DNA of 64,000 bases, taken from the NCBI RefSeq assembly GCF_014336955.1, contig NZ_QRAI01000002.1, positions 1-64,000 of the forward strand. Direction: 5' to 3'. The DNA is from Saccharophagus sp. K07 (lineage in GTDB: Bacteria > Pseudomonadota > Gammaproteobacteria > Pseudomonadales > Cellvibrionaceae). This document shows, piece after piece, positions 27,449 to 34,782 of the stretch. Below the pieces are notes generated by a model. That model worked only from the letters and a program-made list of their open reading frames with translations, ran no database searches and was not told where the DNA came from. The position numbers and the translations under genes were made by a program. Position 1 is the stretch's first letter. Every line of letters begins with the position of its first letter.

Positions 27449-28603
27449 TTACTGAAGGTAGGGCGCCAACCAGGACATTTGCGCAGCATCTGCACCGTTG
27501 GTGGGTTCGATTGAGTACATGTAATTGCCCCACCATGGACCAGCAGCCCACCAGGTCCAACCAATCCAATAATTGCGGTTGTTGTCGATGTGCTGCAGCG
27601 CGCTCTCGATTGCTTGTCGGCAGGTGCCGTTGTTGGCTCCGGCGAATTCACCTAAAAAGCCTTTTTTGTTGTTAGCCGCCAGCCACGCGGTGAAGGCAGC
27701 CAATTTTTCTGCGCCGTTGGTGGTAGCACATGTTGGTGATTTACCCGAATGGTCGGCATCAAAATACTGGTGCACTTCAATCGCGTAATTATTACCGGGG
27801 TCAACAAAATCCAGCATAACGGTGGCATTCGGCGTTCCATACCAGTTATCACCCCAGGTGGAAGCGCCGGTCCAGGCGTTGCCTGGGACGAGTATCAAAT
27901 TGGTCGCACCGGTGTTGCGGATCGCACTTGCTGCGGCGTTAGCTGCAGCCAGCCAGGCTTCTGTAGCCATGGTGTGCGGTTCATTCATGATACCGAACAC
28001 GACGTAAGGGTTGCCTTTGTAGGTATTGGCCAAGCGCGACCACAAATCAGCGAAAGCTGAAGTCGATACTTGCCCAGTGCCTATGACGGTGCCTCTGTAG
28101 CGCGCGTAATTGTGCGGGTCCAGAATCACGTACATATTTTTCGCGGTTGCCTGGGTAACAAACTGATTCAGGCGATCAAATTCGGTTTGATTGAAAGCCT
28201 GATTCAAAGAAGGTTGCAGACGCTCCCACAAAAAGGGCAAGCGGATAACGTTCATTTTTTTGGATTTGAAGTAATCCACTTCGGTTTGATTGGGGTAGAT
28301 GTAATGTTCTTCGTAAGTCCCTGGGATAAAAGCCTCACCGAATTCCGCGCTCGCCAGATTGACGCCTTTGAGCATAACGGAGATACCGCCGCCAGAACTG
28401 CTGGATGAACTGGAGCTGCTCGATGAGCTGCTTGAGCTGGAAGAACTGCTGGAGCTGCTTGAGGACGAGCTGGAGCTGCTGCTGGAAGAGCTACTTGAAC
28501 TGCTCGAAGAGTTGGATGAAGAACTTCCGTTGTTGCCTCCGCAGGCAGCAAGTGACACGCTGCACACAAGGAGTGTGAATCGCAACAGGGATTTGCCGAT
28601 CAT
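27449..28603 (-). CDS. Lipoprotein GH5 endoglucanase (GH5_5-like)
   Basis: ATG 28603 is chosen since AGGAGA stands before it and a lipoprotein signal follows (VSLAAC, Cys21); an open frame extends upstream but has no site. A serine tract runs to ~72. The GH5 barrel covers ~75-384: VIRLPFLWERLQP, ILDPHNYARY, acid/base Glu in FGIMNEPHTM, VHQYFDADHSG, nucleophile Glu in FLGEFAGANN and WTWWAAGPWW near the end. This is the pattern of subfamily 5 endo-beta-1,4-glucanases. No CBM; the enzyme would act tethered to the outer membrane. Confidence 0.92.
   Translation of the reverse strand: MIGKSLLRFTLLVCSVSLAACGGNNGSSSSNSSSSSSSSSSSSSSSSSSSSSSSSSSSSSSSSSSSSSSSGGGISVMLKGVNLASAEFGEAFIPGTYEEHYIYPNQTEVDYFKSKKMNVIRLPFLWERLQPSLNQAFNQTEFDRLNQFVTQATAKNMYVILDPHNYARYRGTVIGTGQVSTSAFADLWSRLANTYKGNPYVVFGIMNEPHTMATEAWLAAANAAASAIRNTGATNLILVPGNAWTGASTWGDNWYGTPNATVMLDFVDPGNNYAIEVHQYFDADHSGKSPTCATTNGAEKLAAFTAWLAANNKKGFLGEFAGANNGTCRQAIESALQHIDNNRNYWIGWTWWAAGPWWGNYMYSIEPTNGADAAQMSWLAPYLQ
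28393..28527 (-). repeat. Poly-serine coding repeat of the GH5 lipoprotein
   Basis: About 45 serine codons, interrupted once by an Asn codon near the right end, between lipobox and catalytic domain; antisense frames over it give meaningless Leu-Glu repeats. Confidence 0.85.
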
Positions 28604-29046
28604 GTATATTCTCCTGGGAATGTAAAAGCCCGGAATTTCGTGCATCGATATATGCATCCGGTATAAGCGGTTTATCGCAGAGCCAATTTAAGTGTTTTCC
28701 GCTGCGAACGCGTTATAACAAATCCGGATCATAACGCCGCTGAAGAAGCTGGTCCAAACAAGAACTGCCGTTCTGTGATGTGTGGCAAAGTGGGAGTGGG
28801 ATAGGGGGCGGATAGCGAGAGGGGAGAGCTTCGTGTCGGATGCGTCAAAGAGCTTTGTTGAGAGAATGCCTGTGGCGCTTGTTGGTCCTGGATCGAATTT
28901 TTTATTTCGAGTGGTGAAGCACATTCCGTCGTGCTTTCAGGCACGCAAGCCAATCACCTAATTTCAAGTTGGGTTCTATAACGCTTTTAGCCTCCCAGGC
29001 TTTAAGTTTGCTAAAAAAGTATTTAAACAATTTGAGGAAAGCGAGA
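28604..29046. other. 443-base divergent intergenic region
   Basis: Between the GH5 gene and a small membrane protein gene on the other strand. No gene or known regulatory element recognised; it should contain the GH5 promoter. Confidence 0.45.
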
Positions 29047-29367
29047 ATGAAGGCGGCATTAAATACAATTGATGCGGCGATAAAAAGATTGGTGACGCCA
29101 GTTACAATGTTTATTGCAGCCGCTCTTTTGAGCAAGGGTCTAGATAAGCCTGATGCAAATCCGAGCGTGATCAAATTTCTGATGGGGTTGCTGGCTCTAT
29201 GGGCTCTCGTATATATGTTTTTTTCTGCATGGCAAGCCCTAAATGAGTTTCAAGAGCAAGGTATAGGAAAAATACGAATGGCTTTTATTAGTCCATCATT
29301 TCTGCTCGTTTATATCGTGCTATTTTTTTCAGCGTTAAAAATGGGGCTTGATAAACTTGGTGGATAG
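29047..29367 (+). CDS. Small inner-membrane protein
   Basis: ATG 29047 is preferred: GAGG lies ~9 bases upstream and the frame further upstream has no site. 106 residues with about three hydrophobic segments (LVTPVTMFIAAALL, FLMGLLALWALVYMFFSAW, FLLVYIVLFFSALKMG). No family recognised. It is convergent with the peptide-export cassette; it could be a self-protection protein for that cassette, but nothing in the sequence proves a link. Confidence 0.55.
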   Translation: MKAALNTIDAAIKRLVTPVTMFIAAALLSKGLDKPDANPSVIKFLMGLLALWALVYMFFSAWQALNEFQEQGIGKIRMAFISPSFLLVYIVLFFSALKMGLDKLGG

Positions 29368-29394
29368 TATGTGAACGGCTTATAAAGGGTAACT

Positions 29395-30708
29395 CTAAGC
29401 ATTCTGATCAAAAGCACTTAACAACTGATAAAAGATCCGCTCAACCAGGCGCAGGTCCTCGGTGACGATTTCAGCCACGCCGATCATTTCGTGTTTAAAG
29501 GGCAAGGTTTGGCCGTGGCTGGATGTCAGTCCATTTGGTAGCTCGACGCGCACTTCGTAGTGCATGGATTCGGGGGCCGGGGAGATGTTGGTGATTTCAC
29601 CGGAGACGATTCCAAATTCCTGGTAGGGAAAGCCATCCAGTTTGATAAATACTCTTTGGCCGACTTTGGCTTTGCCAAAGTTTTTCATCGGTAGAAAAAT
29701 ACGCGCAAAAACGGTTTGTTGGTCATTTGGGACAACGGTAAAAACTGCTTCATTGGCTGCAACCGCTTGAAACGAGCTGCGGTAATTTGCCCACACAATA
29801 CGGCCATCAATCGGTGAGATAAGCAGGTAGGTTTGCTTCCAGCGGCTGATTTCACCGCGCAATTCATCCAAGGCTGCGGCGAGCGTGAGCTGTTTTTGCT
29901 GCATTTCATCCTGGAAGCGCAGTTGAATTTCCAGGGCTTCTTTATCCAGCTGCGAAAGCGTTACCTGGGTGTTGGCTATGGCGCTTCTATGGTTTTTGAT
30001 TTGGTTGATGACAGCCAAATGTTTGGTTTTTTGTTCATCAAGTTGAAGCATCGAAACCAGTTTTTTCTGCGCCAATGCTTCCAGGCGATTCAGTGCGGCC
30101 TGCTCGATTTCCAAGGCTTTTCCTAGTGTTATCAACTGCTCCTCCTGTTGCGCCAGCAGTTTTTGCTGAAGTTGCTTTTCCTCTTGCAGCGCTTGCAAGC
30201 GGTGGTCCCTGCTCTGATTTTTATGCAACAGATAATATCCGTTTAATTGGGTTTGAAATCGGCTGAAATAAATTTGCAACTCGCCCAGATTTCTGAAATC
30301 CCGCTCCATCGCCTGAAAAAACTGTGCGGCAAATTCCGCTGGGTTTTCTGTTGTATCAAACCGGTCTAACCAAGACACTGCTGCCGCCAATTGGTCGTAG
30401 TTGACCGTATTGCGAATGATGGCGACGAGTTCACCGGCTTTCACTGTGTCGGTTTGGCGGTTGACAAGTTGTAATTCGCCATTGGCCCGAGCAATAACCC
30501 GGAGCGGCGGCAGCTCTGTTGTTAAGGTAGTAGGGGCGGAAATAATATCCGGATATTTAATAAAAAAACTCATGGCCAGCATCACGGCCATAGCCAATAA
30601 AACGATGCTGGAGCCCCAGCGGACAATCCAAGCAGGCATGCGATTCAATATATCCTGCGCGTATTCGCTGCGTTCATCCAAATTGGCCAACTGTTCTTCC
30701 AAATTCAT
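29395..30708 (-). CDS. HlyD-type periplasmic adaptor of a peptide exporter
   Basis: 437 residues from ATG 30708 (GGAG ~9 bases upstream). One N-terminal transmembrane helix (SSIVLLAMAVMLAMSFFI), then a barrel-sandwich half (IARANGELQLVN), a long coiled coil (~130-290, rich in Gln, Leu, Glu) and the second half (LLISPIDGRIVWANY, QRVFIKLDGFPYQEFG). It would link the ABC exporter to an outer-membrane TolC-type pore; no TolC gene is in the window. Last gene of the cassette 34388-29395, 31 bases after the exporter stop. Confidence 0.85.
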   Translation of the reverse strand: MNLEEQLANLDERSEYAQDILNRMPAWIVRWGSSIVLLAMAVMLAMSFFIKYPDIISAPTTLTTELPPLRVIARANGELQLVNRQTDTVKAGELVAIIRNTVNYDQLAAAVSWLDRFDTTENPAEFAAQFFQAMERDFRNLGELQIYFSRFQTQLNGYYLLHKNQSRDHRLQALQEEKQLQQKLLAQQEEQLITLGKALEIEQAALNRLEALAQKKLVSMLQLDEQKTKHLAVINQIKNHRSAIANTQVTLSQLDKEALEIQLRFQDEMQQKQLTLAAALDELRGEISRWKQTYLLISPIDGRIVWANYRSSFQAVAANEAVFTVVPNDQQTVFARIFLPMKNFGKAKVGQRVFIKLDGFPYQEFGIVSGEITNISPAPESMHYEVRVELPNGLTSSHGQTLPFKHEMIGVAEIVTEDLRLVERIFYQLLSAFDQNA

Positions 30709-30739
30709 AGGGGAAACTCCGTTCGCTGAAACCTGCCTG

Positions 30740-32932
30740 TTAACCAAGCTCCAGCTGATTTTTAATCAAGGTAAAATACGCCCCTTTTTGTTTGATTAAA
30801 GTTTGGTGGTTGCCACATTCCACAATGCGGCCGCGATCCAATGTAATAATCTGGTCGGCGTCGCGCACGGTACTGAGTCTGTGAGCGATCACCAGCACTG
30901 TGCGACCTTGGAAAAAGCTATTGAGATGCTCCATAACTTCACGTTCGTTGCGCGCATCCAGGGCGCTGGTGGCTTCATCGAAAAATAAATATTGGGGGTT
31001 TTTGTATACGGCGCGCGCAATCAAAATGCGTTGGCGTTGACCACCGCTGAGCGCCAGGCCGCTTGCTCCAATTCTGGTGTTCAGACCTCCCGGAAGTGAT
31101 TCCACTAACTCAACCAGATTGGAAATTCGCAGTGCTTCGCGCAGTCTCTGGGGATCAATCTGCTCATCGGAATCCGATTCCGTGATATTTCTCAGAATTG
31201 TATCGGAAAAAATATACCCGTCCTGCATTACAACCCCGCACTGGCTGCGCCATAAGCGCGTGCTGACGTCTTCCAGGTTGGTGGAGCCGACACATATTTG
31301 CCCTTGCTGCGGGGTATAAAATTTCAGAAGCATCTTTAGCAAGGTGGTTTTTCCGCTGCCACTGGGTCCTACTATTGCGGTAACTTTGCCGGCAGGAATT
31401 GTCAGCTCTATATCTTCCAGCACGTAGGGTGAATAACCGTTGCCGTAGCGAAAGCTGACCTTATTCCTGAAGATGATGTCTCGTTGTTCCGGCAGGTAAT
31501 TCACGGCATTTTCGTTTTCATTTTTCTGGTCGTGAATTTCGCTCAGGCGCGAAAGGCTGAGGCGGGCGTCCTGAAGGGACTGAAGAAATCCCATAAAACT
31601 ATTAATGGGTCCATTTAGTTGGCCGATAATGTACTGTATGGCCAGCATGGTTCCCAGGGTGATGGAGCCGTCAAGTACTGCTTTGGCTGCAATAAAGGTA
31701 ATGATGATATTTTTCAGTTCGTTGATAAAGTTGCCGCCTATGGCTTGATATTGAAACAACGCCAGGCTTTTTACCGAAATCTTGTAAAGTTTTACCTGAA
31801 TACGCTCCCATTCCCAGCGGCGGCGCCTTTCTGAATTGTTCAATTTAATTTCCTGCATGCCATTTAGCAGTTGTACCATGCTGCTTTGATTGCCGGATGC
31901 CTGATCGAAGCGTTTGTAATCCAACACTTTTCGGCGTTTCATAAACAGCGCTATCCAGGTGATATAAAGCGCAGTTCCCACAAGGAAAATGGTGAATATC
32001 AAGGGTGAAAACCAGGCGAGAATGGCCGAAAATACAACAACGCTCAGCAAAGAAAATAGTACGCCTATAGTAGATGAGGACAAAAAATTCTCGATGCGGT
32101 CATGGTCCTGTACTCGTTGCAGTAAATCGCCAATGGTTTTGGAATCAAAAAACGCAATAGGCAATTTCATGAGCTTTATCAGGAAGTCTGATATCAACGA
32201 TATGTTGATTCGCGATCCTACATGCAGCAGTATCCAGCTGCGCAATAAATCCACCGTGGTTTGCGAAAAAAACAGCATGAGTTGGGCTGCCAGCAGAAGG
32301 TAGATCAGATTGAGGTTTTGGGTATTTACTCCTTGATCGACCAAAGTTTGCGTAATAAATGGAAAACAAACTAAAGCCAGGCTCGCCACAAATAATCCTG
32401 CGATCAATTGTGTCCAGAGGGGAATATAAGGTCGGAAATATGGCCACAATAAACCCAGTCCTTTGCCTCGCTCTTTCAACTCTTCATCTTCAGATTCGTA
32501 AAATGTCGGGGTGGCTTCGAGTAGTAGCAGGGTGCCTGCTGTCGTATTGGGATCTTTTCTATTGAGCCATCCGTCGCAGAATTCTTTGTGAGTGTGGCGG
32601 ACTTTGCCGAAGGCCGGATCTGCTACATATACGTGTTTGGTTGTTATTTTATAGACCACAACGAAGTGGCGTTGACGCCAATGGGCAATGCAGGGCAGTG
32701 GAACTTCGTCTTTTAAGGTATCGAATTTAACTTGCACTCCAGCCGTATTAAAGCCGATTTTCTCGGCGGCCTCGGATATGCCACCGAGAGAAACGCCTTG
32801 ATTGGTCAGCGAGCATTGTTCACGTAAGGATTCTATGGATAAAGTACGACCATAGTATTTGGTGATCATACGAAGGCAAGTGGGGCCGCAATCCATTTGA
32901 TCCAGTTGTTGATAAGCGACAAATCTATCCAT
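30740..32932 (-). CDS. C39-peptidase ABC exporter (processes and exports double-glycine peptides)
   Basis: 730 residues. The N-terminal C39 domain has QQLDQMDCGPTCL with oxyanion Gln9 and catalytic Cys15, His in AHWRQRHFVVVYKI and Asp in YVADPAFG, so the protease is predicted active. Six membrane helices follow (~165-440), then the ATPase with Walker A GPSGSGKTTLL, signature LSGGQRQRI and Walker B YLFFDEATSALD, and a switch His in IAHRLST. It would cleave leaders after Gly-Gly and export the core. Its start overlaps the stop of the upstream gene (TAATG), and a double-glycine precursor is encoded two genes upstream. Confidence 0.92.
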   Translation of the reverse strand: MDRFVAYQQLDQMDCGPTCLRMITKYYGRTLSIESLREQCSLTNQGVSLGGISEAAEKIGFNTAGVQVKFDTLKDEVPLPCIAHWRQRHFVVVYKITTKHVYVADPAFGKVRHTHKEFCDGWLNRKDPNTTAGTLLLLEATPTFYESEDEELKERGKGLGLLWPYFRPYIPLWTQLIAGLFVASLALVCFPFITQTLVDQGVNTQNLNLIYLLLAAQLMLFFSQTTVDLLRSWILLHVGSRINISLISDFLIKLMKLPIAFFDSKTIGDLLQRVQDHDRIENFLSSSTIGVLFSLLSVVVFSAILAWFSPLIFTIFLVGTALYITWIALFMKRRKVLDYKRFDQASGNQSSMVQLLNGMQEIKLNNSERRRRWEWERIQVKLYKISVKSLALFQYQAIGGNFINELKNIIITFIAAKAVLDGSITLGTMLAIQYIIGQLNGPINSFMGFLQSLQDARLSLSRLSEIHDQKNENENAVNYLPEQRDIIFRNKVSFRYGNGYSPYVLEDIELTIPAGKVTAIVGPSGSGKTTLLKMLLKFYTPQQGQICVGSTNLEDVSTRLWRSQCGVVMQDGYIFSDTILRNITESDSDEQIDPQRLREALRISNLVELVESLPGGLNTRIGASGLALSGGQRQRILIARAVYKNPQYLFFDEATSALDARNEREVMEHLNSFFQGRTVLVIAHRLSTVRDADQIITLDRGRIVECGNHQTLIKQKGAYFTLIKNQLELG

Positions 32933-34116
32933 TAATGGCCTCCTGCAAAATTTGCCACAACAAATCGTCGCCAGCTAAAGGCATAGGGCTGGTTTGACAG
33001 ATCAAAGGTTATGATTTGATCTGCAAATTCGTCTCTAAAGAACTCGTAATAAGAAAAAAATATTTCGTATAGTTTTTTGCCGAGTGGCGCGTATATGTAT
33101 TCGCTATTGAGATTTTTCAGATCATGCTGGAATTTGCGTAAATAAAACGCAATGCGCGCAAGTACGTGCAGATGATCGTCGTTTGTCGACATCTGGTCCA
33201 AGTTGCGGCTTAAGCTTCTGAGTATCGATGTATAGGTGAATAGACCGTGAAACGCCGAATAAACCGATCTTGGATCATTTAAACCGGTTGTCAATGACTT
33301 TAGCGGGGTGTCGGGCGCACAAGCCAAAAAGGCATTTTTTTGTAGTGTTGCAGAATTAAAAATAACATGCCCGCATTGATGGGCGAGATCATCCAGATAA
33401 AAAATGACATTGGCATCATCTGGAACATTTAGAAATGCTGCACCGTGCACACTCAGTGAGCCGAAGGAATTCGTCAGATCAGCCTGATATAGGTGTATAT
33501 ATCGGGTGCAGAAGCATATCCATTCATGCAATGTGGCATCTTGCTGGGATATAAGCTCCAGCGCACGCTTCACATTTTGATGCTGCTTAAGGTCATTAAC
33601 TGAAAATCCGCCCACATTTACAGTTCCATTGGCAAAAAATCGCGCGGCAACGGCCGGTGGTTTTCCTTGACCTAAGGTTACATTGGGTGCGATGTGGGTA
33701 AGAGTTTCTTGTATAGGGGGATAACATAAGTCCTTGTCTTTTCCATCTGGATGCCAAAGCCATTCTCTGCCTTCAAGAATCAGTGTCCCTGTGGTATTGG
33801 CTTCTTTTACACGGAGTATTCCAGCTCGTGGGACAAAAATAACGCCGTCTTCATCTGATCGGGCTTCCGCCGTCCTTGTCGTATCCGCGTTGACCAGCCC
33901 TATTAATTGCTGGCTCAATGGAGTGTTGGGTGATGGATCGGTAAACCAGGCAAATAAAGCCGGCTCCAAAAAAATCAGGTCGTCCTCGTAGTCCAAGAGA
34001 TCAAACCACTGTGGCGCTTTTTTATAAACCAGCGTTTTAATGTGCTGTGCGAGACTGCTTTGTCCGTCGATCATGTGTGGTTCTATTATTTGTCTTAATC
34101 GTTGATCCAAGGACAT
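32932..34116 (-). CDS. Candidate peptide-modifying protein with HxxxH motif (HExxH-type family, divergent)
   Basis: 394 residues; ATG 34116 has AAGGAGA 6 bases upstream. Mostly helical, no signal peptide, so cytoplasmic. The central motif is DDLAHQCGHVIFNSA. Its His-x-x-x-His spacing and surroundings resemble the HExxH proteins found in peptide-modification clusters, which are proposed or shown to be alpha-ketoglutarate-dependent peptide beta-hydroxylases (family knowledge). Here the usual Glu is Gln. Translationally coupled to the exporter and 59 bases downstream of the precursor, so a maturation role on the peptide is the natural inference. It could also be a dead or metal-binding scaffold. 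Confidence 0.6.
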   Translation of the reverse strand: MSLDQRLRQIIEPHMIDGQSSLAQHIKTLVYKKAPQWFDLLDYEDDLIFLEPALFAWFTDPSPNTPLSQQLIGLVNADTTRTAEARSDEDGVIFVPRAGILRVKEANTTGTLILEGREWLWHPDGKDKDLCYPPIQETLTHIAPNVTLGQGKPPAVAARFFANGTVNVGGFSVNDLKQHQNVKRALELISQQDATLHEWICFCTRYIHLYQADLTNSFGSLSVHGAAFLNVPDDANVIFYLDDLAHQCGHVIFNSATLQKNAFLACAPDTPLKSLTTGLNDPRSVYSAFHGLFTYTSILRSLSRNLDQMSTNDDHLHVLARIAFYLRKFQHDLKNLNSEYIYAPLGKKLYEIFFSYYEFFRDEFADQIITFDLSNQPYAFSWRRFVVANFAGGH

Positions 34117-34129
34117 GGTTATCTCCTTC

Positions 34130-34166
34130 ATTAAAAGGAAAAGGCCGGAAGCTGTTAGCTTCCGGC
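34130..34166 (-). terminator. Hairpin with T-rich tail between precursor and maturation gene (attenuator)
   Basis: GCCGGAAGCT and AGCTTCCGGC form a perfect 10-base stem with a GTT loop; on the minus strand it is followed by CCTTTTCCTTTT. It lies 9 bases after the precursor stop and before the next ribosome binding site. A partial terminator here would make more precursor mRNA than machinery mRNA, as in many bacteriocin operons. Confidence 0.7.
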
Positions 34167-34175
34167 TTTGTACTA

Positions 34176-34388
34176 CTAGAAACGTACGGCGACCGTGCCC
34201 AGACTGGCATTTAAGCTCGCTGGATTTATCGCTAATGAGGACAGAAGGCTGTTTTTGGTAATGGGATGGCAACCATTCATAATGCCTCCAGTGATGGCAT
34301 TGATTGCGTCACCTTCGCTGATGTGCTGCGCACCGCTTTTGAAGTCTGCAATAGATTTTGTTTGTTTGGATTTCCTAAAAAGATTCAT
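34176..34388 (-). CDS. Double-glycine precursor peptide (bacteriocin or RiPP-like)
   Basis: 70 residues, ATG 34388 with GGAGA ~7 bases upstream; a longer frame begins at 34472 without a site. Residues 1-35 form a charged leader that ends in DAINAITGG, a Gly34-Gly35 site for the C39 exporter. The 35-residue core starts IMNGCHPITKNSLL and has one Cys, one His, several Ser, Asn and Thr and a hydrophobic C-terminus ending TVAVRF. With a single Cys there is no internal disulfide. First gene of the cassette. The core resembles no peptide I can name; activity (antibacterial or signalling) is unknown. Confidence 0.75.
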   Translation of the reverse strand: MNLFRKSKQTKSIADFKSGAQHISEGDAINAITGGIMNGCHPITKNSLLSSLAINPASLNASLGTVAVRF

Positions 34389-34782
34389 ACAACTTTCTCC
34401 GTTTTTTAATGGGTGATGCTGACTCTTGCTGAGCCAGTGATCCCAATGTAAATCCCGGCTGGCTACGCGCACTGTTAAATATTGCGTTTAATTTTTGTGA
34501 AAAATTACCAGAGGCAGAAACCGGTGGGGGAAAAATCGGGGCGGGAAACCTTTTCTCCAGTTTTACGATGCTGGATTGTTGGATGAACTTTTCAAATTGG
34601 CTCCGCCACACTCGGCAAAGGAAAACCGCTTTTCCCGCGCGGTGTTTTAAGCCCGGTTCTGCGGCTGGAGTCTGTTCGTCAGGTGGGAGTGGGAATGCGT
34701 TTAAAGTGGTGAATAAAGGCCGTTTTAAAACGGCCTGAAAAGCAGGAAGGATTCACGTCCCTGTGGCAAAAATTCCAATGTC
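34389..34782. other. Promoter region of the peptide cassette
   Basis: 394 bases between the precursor and the end of the GH9 gene. The hairpin at 34718-34735 isolates the cassette from GH9 transcription, so the cassette promoter should lie between ~34400 and 34710. A 78-residue frame across it (34375-34611) overlaps the precursor start in another frame and is not convincing. Confidence 0.45.
34713..34739. terminator. Terminator of the GH9 gene
   Basis: GGCCGTTTTAAAACGGCC is a perfect palindrome (34718-34735) flanked by A and T runs, ~48 bases after the GH9 stop on the minus strand. Confidence 0.6.

Noticed and set aside
34375-34611. 78-codon minus frame overlapping the precursor start
   Set aside because: No ribosome binding site; the precursor frame has a good site and a double-glycine leader matched to the exporter.
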